From Mycobacteroides saopaulense (GTDB lineage: Bacteria; Actinomycetota; Actinomycetes; Mycobacteriales; Mycobacteriaceae), in assembly GCF_001456355.1 (NCBI RefSeq), contig NZ_CP010271.1, positions 372,001-436,000 on the forward strand: 64,000 nucleotides of DNA, in the 5' to 3' direction. Under the pieces are notes generated by a model that was given only the letters and a program-made list of their open reading frames with translations, was not told where the DNA came from and ran no database searches. Positions 48,255 to 58,478 of this stretch are shown here, piece by piece. How positions within the stretch are numbered: the first letter of the stretch is position 1; each line of letters starts with the position of its first letter. Made by a program: the position numbers and the translations under genes.

Positions 48255-48958
48255 GGCAACCTCCGGCGGAACGCGGTGTCGAACATGATGTTGACCCCGT
48301 TGATCAGCGATTGGCCCTTGGCCATCGAATACTCGGTGTACAGAATATCGACCGGCTGTTCGGCCACCCGCCAATGATTTTCGGCGATCAGCGCGATGAA
48401 CTCGCTGGCGTGACCCATGCCGTTCATAGTGATGTTGAGGCCGTTGGCGACGGTCCGGTTGAACACACGCAGTCCGTTATGGGCGTCGGTCAGGTTGAGG
48501 CGGCGGGTACGCGGACTCAGCAGCACAACGGTTTTCAACACGATGCGCTTGATGAGGGGCACGTGGCCCGGTGCCGATCCCGCACCGAAGCGGGTGCCGA
48601 CGATGATGTCGAGTGGTTCCAGGCGCAGCCTGTCCACCATCGCCACCACGTCCTTGACCTGGTGCTGGCCGTCGGCGTCAAAGGTCACGAAGATCTGCGC
48701 ACCCGGCTGTGCGCGAGCGTATTCCACACCCGTCTGTATCGCCGCTCCTTGCCCGAGGTTGACGGGGTGGCGGACGACGTGTGCGCCCGCGCCGTGCGCG
48801 AGTGCGGCGGTACGGTCGGCGCTGCCATCGTCCACACAGACGATGTTGGGGAAGGTGCCGAGCGCCGCGGCGATGACGTCGGCGATGACTGGTCCCTCGT
48901 TATAGGCGGGGATGACCAGCCAGACGTCACTGTTACCGGTGTTGCTCACTGGGATCAA
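48251..48958 (-). CDS. ppgS: Polyprenyl-phosphate glycosyltransferase PpgS (Rv3631-like)
   Basis: 235-residue GT2-type enzyme. VWLVIPAYNEGPVIADVI begins the nucleotide-binding fold, VCVDDGSADRT follows, and the metal-binding DxD is in FVTFDADGQHQVKD. No C-terminal membrane anchor is present, in line with the need for the DUF2304 partner encoded immediately downstream. M. tuberculosis PpgS makes polyprenyl-phospho-N-acetylgalactosamine, used to decorate arabinogalactan with galactosamine. Substrate is inferred from synteny and family. Confidence 0.88.
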
Positions 48959-49059
48959 GGTAGCACCGGCAACCCGTCGGTGAACGTCGGCTCCACCCGG
49001 CCCCGACGAGTCCTGCCATTCCGGCAGAAGGGAAGGTCGGCGGCATTAATGTTTCGGCC

Positions 49060-50445
49060 ATGCAGCGGCTGTCTGGGGTAGATGCGGCGTTCTGGCACGC
49101 CGAAACGTCGGGTTGGCATATGCACATCGGGGGACTGTCGATCTTCGACCCCAGCGATGCCCCCGATTACAGCTTTGAGCGGGTGCGCGGTCTCATCGTG
49201 GAGCGGCTGCCGTCGATGCCCCAGTTGCGATGGCGGGTCACCGACGTCCCGCTGGGTTTGGACCGACCGTGGTTCGTGGAGGACGAGGAACTCGATCCTG
49301 ATTTCCACATCCGCCGCATCGGCGTCCCCGCCCCCGGTGGCCGCAAGGAGCTGGAAGAGCTGGTCGGCAGGCTGATGTCGTACAAGCTCGATCGGTCGCG
49401 GCCACTGTGGGAGCTCTGGGTCATCGAGGGGGTCGAGGGCGGGCGCGTTGCCACGCTGACCAAGATGCATCACGCCATCGTCGATGGCGTCTCGGGCGCG
49501 GGTTTGGGGGAGATTCTGCTCGACATCGCTCCGGAACCGCGACCGGCGCCGGACGACACCGTGGGGTCGTTGGTGGGGCTGGGCCTGCCCAGCCGAGAGC
49601 GCATCCTGCTGAGCGCCCTGGTCAACGTGGGTGTCAAGACGCCCTATCGGGTGGTCCGGTTGGTTCAGCAGACGGTTCGCCAGCAGCTGGCGGTTTTCGG
49701 CATGGAACGCAAATCCCCCGGATACTTCGAGGCGCCGCACACCCGATTCAATGCGCCGGTGTCACCGCATCGCCGGGTCTCCGGGGCACGCCTCGAATTG
49801 GCGCGGGTCAAGGCGCTCAAGGATGCGTTCGGGGTCAAGGTCAACGACGTGGTGTTGGCGATCGTTGCCGGTGCGGTCCGCGACTACTTGGCCAAGCGCG
49901 ACGAGCTGCCGGATAAGCCGTTGATCGTGCAGATTCCGGTGTCGGTGCGCACCGAGGAAACCGATGGGGTGGTGGGCAATCAGGTCAGTTCGATGACCGT
50001 GACCCTGGCGACCGATGTCGATGACCCGGCCGAGCGGATCAGGGCCATCTACGAGGGGACGCAGGGCGCAAAGGAGATGGCGCGGGCGATGTCGGCCCAC
50101 CAGATCATGGGGTTGACGGACACGACGCCGCCCGGGCTGCTGCAGTTGGCTGCGCGGGCCTACACCGCCAGCGGGCTATCCCGGAATCTGGCGCCCATCA
50201 ACCTGGTGCTCTCCAACGTCCCGGGGCCGTCGTTCCCGCTATATATGGCCGGCGCCAGACTCGAGTCGTTGATTCCGCTGGGGCCGCCCGTCATGGACGT
50301 GGCCCTCAACATCACGTGTTTCTCCTATCTGGAGCATCTGGATTTCGGGTTCGTCACCACGCCTGAGGTCGCGGCCGATATCGACGAGATGGCCGACGGT
50401 CTGGAAGCCGCGCTGCGGGAACTGGAGCAGGCCGCCGGAATGTGA
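49060..50445 (+). CDS. WS/DGAT-family acyltransferase (triacylglycerol/wax ester synthase)
   Basis: 461 residues from ATG 49060. The acyltransferase active-site motif HHxxxDG is [13 protein letters not shown]. The N-terminus [16 protein letters not shown] and the C-terminal [19 protein letters not shown] are family hallmarks. It transfers acyl-CoA to diacylglycerol or a fatty alcohol to build storage lipid. No M. tuberculosis counterpart lies at this position, so it may be a lineage-specific insertion between ppgS and the flippase-like gene. Confidence 0.93.
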   Translation: MQRLSGVDAAFWHAETSGWHMHIGGLSIFDPSDAPDYSFERVRGLIVERLPSMPQLRWRVTDVPLGLDRPWFVEDEELDPDFHIRRIGVPAPGGRKELEELVGRLMSYKLDRSRPLWELWVIEGVEGGRVATLTKMHHAIVDGVSGAGLGEILLDIAPEPRPAPDDTVGSLVGLGLPSRERILLSALVNVGVKTPYRVVRLVQQTVRQQLAVFGMERKSPGYFEAPHTRFNAPVSPHRRVSGARLELARVKALKDAFGVKVNDVVLAIVAGAVRDYLAKRDELPDKPLIVQIPVSVRTEETDGVVGNQVSSMTVTLATDVDDPAERIRAIYEGTQGAKEMARAMSAHQIMGLTDTTPPGLLQLAARAYTASGLSRNLAPINLVLSNVPGPSFPLYMAGARLESLIPLGPPVMDVALNITCFSYLEHLDFGFVTTPEVAADIDEMADGLEAALRELEQAAGM

Positions 50446-50465
50446 CGGGCGGTGTCCGGGGTCAT

Positions 50466-51725
50466 TCAGTCGATGATCTCTTCGGCGGCCTCGGGGTCCC
50501 GCCAGAACGCGAGTGCGGCCAAGTGCACCACGATCCCGACGACGGGTCCGCCGATCAACGCGATGACCGTCCGTTCCTCCAAATCCAGTGGCAACAGCAA
50601 CAGCAGCGCCGAGACCACTGTCGCGCCAACCCATCCCGCCGAGTACGCGAGGTGTCGGGCATGCGCCACGGCGGCTGCCCCGGTCAGCGTCAACAGTGCG
50701 ATCATCACCGCGCCGGCGGTCAGCCAACCCAGGAGTGTGCCGCCCGCCTGATACGCCGGATCGAACACGGTCCGCAGCAGCCAGGGGCCGATGGATGCCG
50801 CGAGAGCGATACCGGCGGCTCCGACTCCGACGATGATTGCGGCCGGAGTGATCAGCGCAGTCAGGCGTCGTTCCCGCTCGTCCACGAAGTGGGCGATCAG
50901 GTTGCCCTGGAGCGCGGTCAGCGGCACCAACAGGGGTGCGCGAGTCAGCGTGACGGCCAGGATCACCACACCTCCGGTGGTGCCCAGATCGCCTGCTGTC
51001 GACTGCAACAGCACGGGAAAACCCATCACCAGCACGGCGCTGGCGGCGGCCGCGGCGATGGAATGCCGAGCGCCACGCAGGAATTCCATGGTGTCGACGA
51101 GTGCGGGCACCCTGAGCGCCTCACGGGTCGGCTTCGAGGCGACGGTGAGCAGTAGCCATGACATCGACCCCGCGACGGTCGCCCAGAGATATCCGACCAG
51201 CCCGAGGGTGGCCACGAAGGTGACCACGGCGACCACTAAACGGATTCCCGCGTCGGTGACCATGAGAACGCCGTATTGAGTCCAGCGGCTCGAACCGGCC
51301 AGCGCGCCCAGGGTGGTCGCGTGCATGCAAAACCCGGCAAGTCCGCCGGCAAGTAATGCCACACTGAGCCAACGGAATTCGGTGAACACGTGCGATGCCC
51401 ACAGTGGTGCCGTGCCCACGATTCCGACGGCGGACGCGATCGCGAAGGCGAAGGCTATTCTGATCGGCAAGGTGGTGGCCAGCGGTGACCGGTCGCGCTG
51501 TGCAAGCGATAGCCGCACCTCGCGCGTAGTCTCCTGTAATAGCCCGTTGGCCGCCCCAGTCACCAAACCGAATGCGCCCCAGAAGACTCCGAACACCGAG
51601 AACAAGGCCGGCCCCAGTTCACGTGCCGCCAGGTACAGCACGGTGTAGCCGCAGATTGCACTGACGGCGGTGGCCGCACCGATCCGCGCGACGCTGGAGC
51701 GGGTGCTCGGCCCGGCGTCGGTCAC
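50466..51725 (-). CDS. Polytopic membrane protein of the MATE/MOP flippase type (Rv3630-like)
   Basis: 419 residues from GTG 51725 with about twelve hydrophobic segments (ISAICGYTVLYLAARELGPALFSVFGVFW at the N-terminus) and sparse charged loops. The pattern matches polysaccharide/lipid-II flippase-like proteins of the MOP superfamily, and it sits where Rv3630 lies in M. tuberculosis. The start overlaps the M1 peptidase stop by 4 nt, placing it last in the Pls-peptidase operon. Substrate unknown; a lipid-linked glycan or a peptide product are both possible. Confidence 0.75.
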   Translation of the reverse strand: MTDAGPSTRSSVARIGAATAVSAICGYTVLYLAARELGPALFSVFGVFWGAFGLVTGAANGLLQETTREVRLSLAQRDRSPLATTLPIRIAFAFAIASAVGIVGTAPLWASHVFTEFRWLSVALLAGGLAGFCMHATTLGALAGSSRWTQYGVLMVTDAGIRLVVAVVTFVATLGLVGYLWATVAGSMSWLLLTVASKPTREALRVPALVDTMEFLRGARHSIAAAAASAVLVMGFPVLLQSTAGDLGTTGGVVILAVTLTRAPLLVPLTALQGNLIAHFVDERERRLTALITPAAIIVGVGAAGIALAASIGPWLLRTVFDPAYQAGGTLLGWLTAGAVMIALLTLTGAAAVAHARHLAYSAGWVGATVVSALLLLLPLDLEERTVIALIGGPVVGIVVHLAALAFWRDPEAAEEIID

Positions 51726-53074
51726 TTCCGGTCCAGGGGTGGGAGCTGCTTCTCATAGAGCCACGCGGTCCACAGTGGCCGCAGCGATTCGTCGGAGTAG
51801 CCGGCGGCCAGCCCCGTGAAGTCATCGGTGATGACGGTGCTGTGTCGGTATCGAGTGGTCCAGTCCTGCAGTAATGCAAAGAATTTCGTGTCGCCGAGGT
51901 GCAATCGCAATGCGTGCAACGTCAATGCTCCGCGTTTGTATACGCGATCGTCGAACATCAATTGTGGGCCTGGATCGGCCAGAACCAGATCCTGAGGTAG
52001 GTCCTTCAGCTTCTGGTGGTAGTGGCGGGCGCGCGCGTCTGCCGTTGGTCCTCCAGATTCTTCGGACCACAGCCATTCCGCGTAACAGGCAAATCCTTCG
52101 TGCAGCCAGATGTCACGCCACCGGCGGGCGGTGACGCTGTTGCCGAACCACTGGTGCGCCAGCTCGTGTGCCACGAGCCGCTCGGAATGCCGTTCTCCGT
52201 CGCAATGGTTGGCGCCGAACACCGAAATGCCCTGTGCCTCCAACGGAATATCGAGATCGTCATCGGTGATGACCACGGTGTATCCGGCGGCGAAGGGGTA
52301 GGGGCCGAACTGCTTGATGAACAGCTTCATCATCTGCGGCTGTCGGCCGAAGTCATGTTCGAACCGGTCGCGCAGTCGCGACGGCAGCGCCGCGTTCATC
52401 GCGACGGGGTTCTTGGCAAGCTTGACCGTCTGGTAATCACCGATCTGCAGCGTCGCTAGATAGGGCGCCATCGGTTCGGGCTGCTCATACGTCCAGATCG
52501 TGTGTGCGGCACGAACCCGTCGTGATATCAACTCCCCGTTGGAGATAACGCAGTAGGGGCTGTCGCTGCTGACGACGAACCGATAGCTCGCCTTGGAGCT
52601 GGGGTGATCGTCGCAGGGGAACCAGGAGGCCGCGCCGTTCGGCTGTCCGGCTACCAGCACTCCGTTGGACAGCTCCTCGAATCCGACATCGCCCCACAGG
52701 CTGTTGATGGGGCGGGGTGACCCGCCATATCGAATCACGATGGTCATCGCCGCGCCGGCGGGAATGGCGGAGACCAGCTTGACGGTGATCTTTCCGGCGC
52801 GGTGCCCGAAATGCGTCGGACGTCGGCCATTCACGGTCACTTTCGAGACGCCGAGAGTGTCGGCCAGGTCGAGGGTGAATTCCTTGAGGGTGGCCAGGGT
52901 GACGGCGGTGATCGTCGCGGTTCCGGTCAGCCGGTTGATGGCGACCTTGTATTCCAGGTCCAGTTCGTAACGTGACACCCGGTACCCGTAGTTGCCGTTC
53001 TGCGGCAGGTAAGGATCGATGACGGGAGGCCGTGGGGGTAGCCGCTTGGCAGCCTTCTTGCCTGGTTTGGTCAT
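51722..53074 (-). CDS. M1-family zinc metallopeptidase
   Basis: 450 residues from ATG 53074 (MTKPGKKAAKRLPP), which overlaps the NRPS stop. The gluzincin site is LVAHELAHQWFGN, with the third ligand Glu in LHEGFACYAEWLW. An exopeptidase-like motif appears as GAASWFPCDD rather than the canonical GAMEN, which makes aminopeptidase specificity uncertain. No signal peptide, but a basic N-terminus. Coupling to a Pls/PosA NRPS and a flippase-like gene suggests a role in maturation or turnover of the NRPS product. Confidence 0.88.
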   Translation of the reverse strand: MTKPGKKAAKRLPPRPPVIDPYLPQNGNYGYRVSRYELDLEYKVAINRLTGTATITAVTLATLKEFTLDLADTLGVSKVTVNGRRPTHFGHRAGKITVKLVSAIPAGAAMTIVIRYGGSPRPINSLWGDVGFEELSNGVLVAGQPNGAASWFPCDDHPSSKASYRFVVSSDSPYCVISNGELISRRVRAAHTIWTYEQPEPMAPYLATLQIGDYQTVKLAKNPVAMNAALPSRLRDRFEHDFGRQPQMMKLFIKQFGPYPFAAGYTVVITDDDLDIPLEAQGISVFGANHCDGERHSERLVAHELAHQWFGNSVTARRWRDIWLHEGFACYAEWLWSEESGGPTADARARHYHQKLKDLPQDLVLADPGPQLMFDDRVYKRGALTLHALRLHLGDTKFFALLQDWTTRYRHSTVITDDFTGLAAGYSDESLRPLWTAWLYEKQLPPLDRK

Positions 53075-56000
53075 GCGGCCCCGGAATTCTTGCTCGGGGA
53101 AGCTTTGCCGCCCTTGGGCTTCTTCGGTGCCATCGGATCCAGCTTGCCCCACGGCGAGATCGGGTTGCCTTGCCACCTGGTTGACGGGGGTACGACATCG
53201 CCGCGGACCACCAGGGAGGCGGGACCGACGGTCGCGCCGGCCCCCAGCTCGGCGGCGGGCAGCGCCACGCAGTGTGGTCCGAGGGTGGCGCCCTCACCGA
53301 GTACGACGGTGTCCATTCGCATGATCCGGTCGTGGAAGAGATGGGTCTGAACCACGCAGCCGCGGTTCACGGTGGCGCCCTTGCCCAGGGTCACCAGGTC
53401 TGCCTCGGGTAGCCAATACGTTTCGCACCACACGCCGCGGCCGATCTTGGCGCCGAGGCCGCGAAGCCACCAGTTCTGCATTATGGTTCCCGATGCGGCG
53501 CGTGCGAACCATACGGCGGCAACGGTTTCCACGAAGGTATCGGCGACCTCGTTACGCCAGACAAACGACGACCAGAGGGGCTTCTCGACGGCCTTGGTCC
53601 GGCCGACTACGAGCCATTTGGCCACGACGCTGACCACACCGGCCACGGCGCCCGCGATCAACAGCACCACACCGCTCAGCGCGCCGGCCACCCAGAAGTT
53701 GAACCGGATGGCCAGTGTCTGCAAGGTCAACAGCACCCCGACGCCGATCCCGAACGTCACGATGATCGGGATGATGCGGCAGGTTTCCACGATCCCGCGC
53801 ATGATCTTGAGGCGGAACGGGGGCTCGAACGTCAGCGCGGAATCTGCGCCATCGGCCTTGCGACGTAACCGCTTCGGGGGGCTGCCGATCCATGACGACC
53901 CCGACTTAGCCTTGTGTGGAGTCGCGGACAGAACCGCGACCAACGCGTCATTGGGCACCTTGCGGCCCGGCTGGGTGATACCCGAGTTCCCGAGGAATGC
54001 ACGCTTGCCGATGCGGGCCTTGGCGATGTGGATCCAGCCGCCTCCCAGCTCGTAGGACGCGACCATGGTGTCGTCGGCCAGGAAGGCGCCGTCGTCCACT
54101 TCGGTGAACTTGGGTACCAGCAGCGCCGTCGAAATCTCGGTGTCCTTACCGATCTTCGCCCCCAGGATGCGCAGCCACCATGGAGTCAGTTGGCTGGCGT
54201 AGATGGGGAACAGATAGTTGCGCGCCGCATCCATCAGGCGTTCGGTGGCCCATAGCTGCCATCCCTGCCGGCTGCGGACGGGGTGATAGCCCTCGTGTAC
54301 GCCGATCGACAACATCCGCACCAGAATCACGGTGATACCGGCGTACACGATCACGCTGACCAGCGCTGCGGCGGGCGTCCAGATGAGCGCGGGCACAACG
54401 GCTTCACAGATAGTGACGGCATCCCGGATGCCGTAGGCGACCACGGCCAAACCGGCGGCCAGTGCCAGCAGGGGGAGCCCGCCGAGCAGGATCGATGTCA
54501 ACCCATAGATCGGAACCCATTGTCCGGCTCTGGGCGGGCGGTAATCAGGCCACGGGTGACGCGCCTTACCGGACTTGACGGCCGGTGAACCCTTCCAGTA
54601 CTGACCGTTCTTGACTCTGCCCACCACACCGGAAGCCGGTGCGATATCGGCGTTCTTACCGATGACCGCGCCCGGTAGCAGCGTGGTGCGGGCGCCGACG
54701 GTGGCGTCGTCGCCGATGACTATGGGGCCGACATGGAACTTGTCGCCGTCGACCCAGTGGCCGGACAGGTCGACCTCCGGTTCGACCGAGCTGCGGTCAC
54801 CGAGATCCAGCCAGCCCGTCACCGGCGGTGAGGAATGCAGGTCGACACCGTTACCGACTCGTGCACCCAGCGCCCGGGCGTAATAGACCATCCACGGTGC
54901 GCCGGAGAGGTTCTCGGCGCCGCTGGCGGTGGCCAGCCGATCGGCGATCCACACCCGCAGATGCACGCTGCCGCCGCGTTCGTAGGTGCCGGGCTTGACA
55001 CCGGACAACAGCAACCGCGCGCCGATGACGGTGATGCTCATGCGACCCAGGGGAGTGATGAAGAGCAGGAAGGCGGCCAGCACCACCCACCAGTTGACGG
55101 TGACCAGCCACGGCACACTGCTGAACGTCGCGAATACATTGTTGGCCAGGGCAAGCCATGTCGCCCACTGCAGACCCGTGAGCGTTGTCAGCGGAACGGT
55201 TGCCGCCAACTGCGCCAGCTCGGCCAGCCGCGGCACCGGTTTCACGATTCGTGGTTCGACCTCGGCAGGAGGTGCGAGCTCATCCAGATAGGTGGCCAGC
55301 GACCCGAGCCGGGGTTGGTCGTACAGGTTGGCCACGGTCACTTGTGGATAGCGCTGCCGCAGTGCCGCGACCAGTTGTGCGGCGGAGAGTGATCCACCAC
55401 CGAGCGCGAAGAAGTCGGCTTCGGGCCCGTCGATCGGTGCGGCCAGGATGTCGCGCCACAGTCCCGCGAGCCAGCCCATGGTTCCGCCCAGCTCGGGTGC
55501 GTCGTCGTCGGTGCCTGCCCCCGGCGGGGGCCACGGGAGCGCGTTGCGATCAACCTTTCCCGATGTGCGGGTGGGTAGTTCGTCCAGTTTGACCAGCCGT
55601 GGCACCAGCGCGGCCGGAAGCGACTCAGCCAGGCTCGCGCGGGCCGCGGCAATATCGAAGTTGGGGTCGGCGCTGGCGATGTAGCCGACCAGCAACGGGG
55701 TGCCGCTGGCGGTCTTACGCACCGCGGCCGCACCGCCGCTCACGCCGGGCAGGTTGACCAACGCCGCATCCACTTCGCCGAGTTCGATGCGGCGGCCGCC
55801 CACCTTCACCTGGTCGTCGGCGCGACCCTGGAAGTACAGCCCGTCGGCTTCCAGGCGTACCAGGTCGCCGCTTCGGTAGGCCCGTGACCACCCCAAGGTG
55901 TCTAGGGGAGCGTATTTTTCGGCATCTTTCTCGGGGTCGAGGTACTTGGCCAGGCCGATGCCACCGATGACCAGCTCGCCGATCTCTCCGTAGCCGACCT

Positions 56001-57114
56001 GATTGCCGTGGGAGTCCACCACTGCCAGATCCCAACCGGGCAGCGGCAATCCGATGCTGACGGGACTCACCCCATCGAGCCTGGCCGCACACGCCACCAC
56101 GGTCGCTTCGGTCGGGCCGTAGGTGTTCCATACCTCGCGTGCGGCGCCGTCCTCGCCGGTGGCCAGGCGTTCGGCGAGATCGGGCGGGCAGGCCTCACCG
56201 CCGAAGATCAGCAGTCGTACCGCCTCGAGCGCTTCCGCGGGCCACAAGGCGGCCAGGGTGGGCACCGTCGAGACCACGGTGACATCGCGAGACACCAGCC
56301 ATGGCCCCAGATCCATGCCGCTACGCACCAGTGAGCGTGGTGCCGGAACCAGGCAGGCACCGTAGCGCCAGGCGAGCCACATCTCCTCGCAGGAGGCGTC
56401 AAAGGCGACGGAAAGCCCCGCGAGCACCCGGTCATCCGGTCCAATGGGATTGTCCTGCAAGAACATCTGCGCTTCGGCATCGACGAAGGCGGCGGCGTTG
56501 CGGTGTGTCACCGCCACGCCCTTCGGGGTGCCGGTGGAACCCGAGGTGAAGATGATCCATGCGTCATCGCGTGGCGTCGGCTTGGCGGCGCGCCAGCCGC
56601 GCGAGGAACCCGGGCCGCGAACGAGGCCGTCGGGGGTGATCACGGCGGCGACCTGGGCCTCGCCGAAGACCAGTGCCGCGCGTTCATCGGGATCATCGGC
56701 GTCCACCGGAACGTACGCGGCTCCGGCGGCCAGGGTCGCCAGGATGGCGACGTAGAGCGAGTAGCTGCCCGAGGGCATCCGGATGCCGACGCGATCACCG
56801 CGCCCGATCCCGCGGGCACCGAGCCATTCGACGCTCGCCTCGACGTCGACGATGAGCTCGGAGTAGGTGAGCTGGATGGTGCCGTCATCGATCGCCGGCG
56901 CGTCGGGATTCTCCGCGGCCGTGGCGTACAGGATGTCGATCAGGGTGCGCGCCGGGGCCGCCGACCTACCGAGCAGGTATTGCGCAGGTATCGGGTGCGC
57001 CGGACCTTCCGGAGCAGCGGCGTGAGGCGCGTTCTGAGGTGCCGGATCCGGTGCCTCTTGGTGTGCGCGGCTGGTGGGTGACTCGTCGGGGCCGGTCACG
57101 CTGCTCCTCGTCAT
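53071..57114 (-). CDS. Pls/PosA-type membrane NRPS (adenylation, carrier, hexapeptide-repeat membrane module)
   Basis: 1347 residues from ATG 57114. Domain order: an adenylation domain (about 65-530) with IIFTSGSTGTPKGVAVTH, NTYGPTEATV and a late SGKVDRNALP; a carrier domain (about 560-620) with FFALGGGSLSAAQL, in which Ser takes phosphopantetheine; then three blocks of membrane segments alternating with left-handed beta-helix (hexapeptide-repeat) stretches. No condensation or thioesterase domain is seen. This is the build of epsilon-poly-lysine synthetase of Streptomyces and its relatives, in which the C-terminal region joins free amino acids. The amino acid used cannot be read safely here. 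It heads an operon with the M1 peptidase and the flippase-like protein. Confidence 0.9.
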   Translation of the reverse strand: MTRSSVTGPDESPTSRAHQEAPDPAPQNAPHAAAPEGPAHPIPAQYLLGRSAAPARTLIDILYATAAENPDAPAIDDGTIQLTYSELIVDVEASVEWLGARGIGRGDRVGIRMPSGSYSLYVAILATLAAGAAYVPVDADDPDERAALVFGEAQVAAVITPDGLVRGPGSSRGWRAAKPTPRDDAWIIFTSGSTGTPKGVAVTHRNAAAFVDAEAQMFLQDNPIGPDDRVLAGLSVAFDASCEEMWLAWRYGACLVPAPRSLVRSGMDLGPWLVSRDVTVVSTVPTLAALWPAEALEAVRLLIFGGEACPPDLAERLATGEDGAAREVWNTYGPTEATVVACAARLDGVSPVSIGLPLPGWDLAVVDSHGNQVGYGEIGELVIGGIGLAKYLDPEKDAEKYAPLDTLGWSRAYRSGDLVRLEADGLYFQGRADDQVKVGGRRIELGEVDAALVNLPGVSGGAAAVRKTASGTPLLVGYIASADPNFDIAAARASLAESLPAALVPRLVKLDELPTRTSGKVDRNALPWPPPGAGTDDDAPELGGTMGWLAGLWRDILAAPIDGPEADFFALGGGSLSAAQLVAALRQRYPQVTVANLYDQPRLGSLATYLDELAPPAEVEPRIVKPVPRLAELAQLAATVPLTTLTGLQWATWLALANNVFATFSSVPWLVTVNWWVVLAAFLLFITPLGRMSITVIGARLLLSGVKPGTYERGGSVHLRVWIADRLATASGAENLSGAPWMVYYARALGARVGNGVDLHSSPPVTGWLDLGDRSSVEPEVDLSGHWVDGDKFHVGPIVIGDDATVGARTTLLPGAVIGKNADIAPASGVVGRVKNGQYWKGSPAVKSGKARHPWPDYRPPRAGQWVPIYGLTSILLGGLPLLALAAGLAVVAYGIRDAVTICEAVVPALIWTPAAALVSVIVYAGITVILVRMLSIGVHEGYHPVRSRQGWQLWATERLMDAARNYLFPIYASQLTPWWLRILGAKIGKDTEISTALLVPKFTEVDDGAFLADDTMVASYELGGGWIHIAKARIGKRAFLGNSGITQPGRKVPNDALVAVLSATPHKAKSGSSWIGSPPKRLRRKADGADSALTFEPPFRLKIMRGIVETCRIIPIIVTFGIGVGVLLTLQTLAIRFNFWVAGALSGVVLLIAGAVAGVVSVVAKWLVVGRTKAVEKPLWSSFVWRNEVADTFVETVAAVWFARAASGTIMQNWWLRGLGAKIGRGVWCETYWLPEADLVTLGKGATVNRGCVVQTHLFHDRIMRMDTVVLGEGATLGPHCVALPAAELGAGATVGPASLVVRGDVVPPSTRWQGNPISPWGKLDPMAPKKPKGGKASPSKNSGAA

Positions 57115-57282
57115 TTCCGCGTTGGTTCTCTGGGCTGGCGGGGTACCGCAGCGAGCCTATCGGTCCGGCTGCGGCTGGGCCCGCTGCCGCGCGGAAGTGG
57201 TCCTCCGGGCGGGCGCAGCCCCAGGCAAATGAGTTTGCCACGGTGGGCCGTCGGTCGACCTGTGGGTGCCAGGCGGGGGCGG

Positions 57283-58248
57283 CTAGGCGGCGCTTCGTCT
57301 GGTCTTGTACAGGCTGGCGACCGTGGTGATGAGAAGGGTGACCACGATCACCGCAAGGCTTGCCAGCGTGGGGATCTCGGGTACGTGGACGGGCTCGCCG
57401 CCGTTGATGAAGGGCAGTTCGTTCTCATGCAGGGCGTGCAGGATCAGCTTGACGCCGATGAAGAACAAGATGAATGCCAATCCCTGCGATAGGTACACCA
57501 GCCGTTTGAGCATGTCGCCAAGCAGGAAGTACAGCTGGCGCAGACCCATGAGCGCGAACACATTGGCGGTGAACACGAGGTAGGGCTCTTTGGTGAGTCC
57601 GTAGATGGCGGGGATCGAGTCGAGCGCGAAGAGCAGGTCGGTGGTGCCGAGGGCGACGATCACCAGGAACATCGGCGTGATGAGTCTGGCGCCGTTATCC
57701 CGGACCCACAGCCGCAGGCCGTCCCACGTGTCGGTGGTGCGCAGGTGCTTTCGGGCGAACTTCACCACGGCGTTGTCGGCGTCGTCGTCATGTTCGGTGT
57801 CGCGCGCCAGGTTGATGGCGGTGTACACCAGGAACGCACCGAAAAGGTAGAAGATCCACGAGAACTGGTTGATGGCCACCGCGCCCAGGGCGATGAAGAT
57901 GCCGCGGAAGATGAGCGCCAGGATGATGCCTATCAGCAGGGCTTCCTGTTGATAGATCCTGGGCACTTTGAAGCTGGCCATGATGATCAGGAATATGAAC
58001 AGGTTGTCCACCGACAGGCTGTATTCGGTGAGCCAGCCCGCGTAGAACTCGAGCCCGTACTGGCTGCCATGGAAGAACCACACCCAGAGCCCGAAGGCCA
58101 CCGCGAGGCCCACGTAGATGCTGAGTGCGGTGGCGGTTTCACGTACCGAGGGTTCGTGGGGCCGCCTGCCGATCACGACGATGTCGACGATCAGGATTGC
58201 GACCGTCACGGTCAGGGTGATGATCCATTCGAGCTGGGACACCTGCAT
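57283..58248 (-). CDS. TerC/Alx-family metal (manganese) homeostasis membrane protein
   Basis: 321 residues from ATG 58248 (MQVSQLEWIITLTV); the frame upstream overlaps the riboswitch. About nine membrane segments with the family motifs LTEYSLSVDNLFIFLII and TTDLLFALDSIPAI, whose intramembrane Asp residues are conserved in TerC proteins that export Mn2+. The mRNA leader is a yybP-ykoY riboswitch whose hairpin covers the Shine-Dalgarno, so synthesis should rise with manganese. Presumably it prevents Mn overload or loads exported metalloenzymes. Confidence 0.93.
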   Translation of the reverse strand: MQVSQLEWIITLTVTVAILIVDIVVIGRRPHEPSVRETATALSIYVGLAVAFGLWVWFFHGSQYGLEFYAGWLTEYSLSVDNLFIFLIIMASFKVPRIYQQEALLIGIILALIFRGIFIALGAVAINQFSWIFYLFGAFLVYTAINLARDTEHDDDADNAVVKFARKHLRTTDTWDGLRLWVRDNGARLITPMFLVIVALGTTDLLFALDSIPAIYGLTKEPYLVFTANVFALMGLRQLYFLLGDMLKRLVYLSQGLAFILFFIGVKLILHALHENELPFINGGEPVHVPEIPTLASLAVIVVTLLITTVASLYKTRRSAA

Positions 58249-58254
58249 TGAATA

Positions 58255-58380
58255 ACCTCCGGTCGCCAAAACGCCGGAGGTCTCTTCCGCCGGCAGATGA
58301 CCGGCCCGCGGCACCGACCGGACCGACAACGGCCGATGTGATGACGACACCGCAGCGAAGGAATACTCCCCTCCGCCCGC
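58255..58380 (-). promoter_or_regulatory. yybP-ykoY (Mn2+) riboswitch upstream of terC
   Basis: The minus-strand leader has the conserved GGGGAGTA (58371-58364) and, about 80 nt later, AGAGACCTCC (58285-58276). GGAGG (58374-58370) and CCTCC (58280-58276) form helix P1 of the aptamer. The same CCTCC belongs to ACCTCCGG (58281-58274), which can pair perfectly with CCGGAGGT (58262-58255), the segment that contains the terC Shine-Dalgarno GGAGG (58260-58256). The two pairings are mutually exclusive, so metal binding should free the ribosome site. The motif is established as a Mn2+ sensor in other bacteria. Confidence 0.88.
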
Positions 58381-58441
58381 CAGTCTGCCTTATGACGCGG
58401 TGATCGGGAAATCGGGATTGAAATCACCCTGCGCAATGCGC

Positions 58442-58471
58442 TTGACGGTGGTCATGATCCACGTGCAGACT
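58442..58471 (+). promoter_or_regulatory. Candidate promoter of the SAM-IV transcript
   Basis: TTGACG (58442-58447) and CAGACT (58466-58471) are 18 nt apart, and the aptamer begins 7 nt after the -10. The -35 is strong and the -10 moderate. Confidence 0.5.
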
Positions 58472-58478
58472 GCGCACA

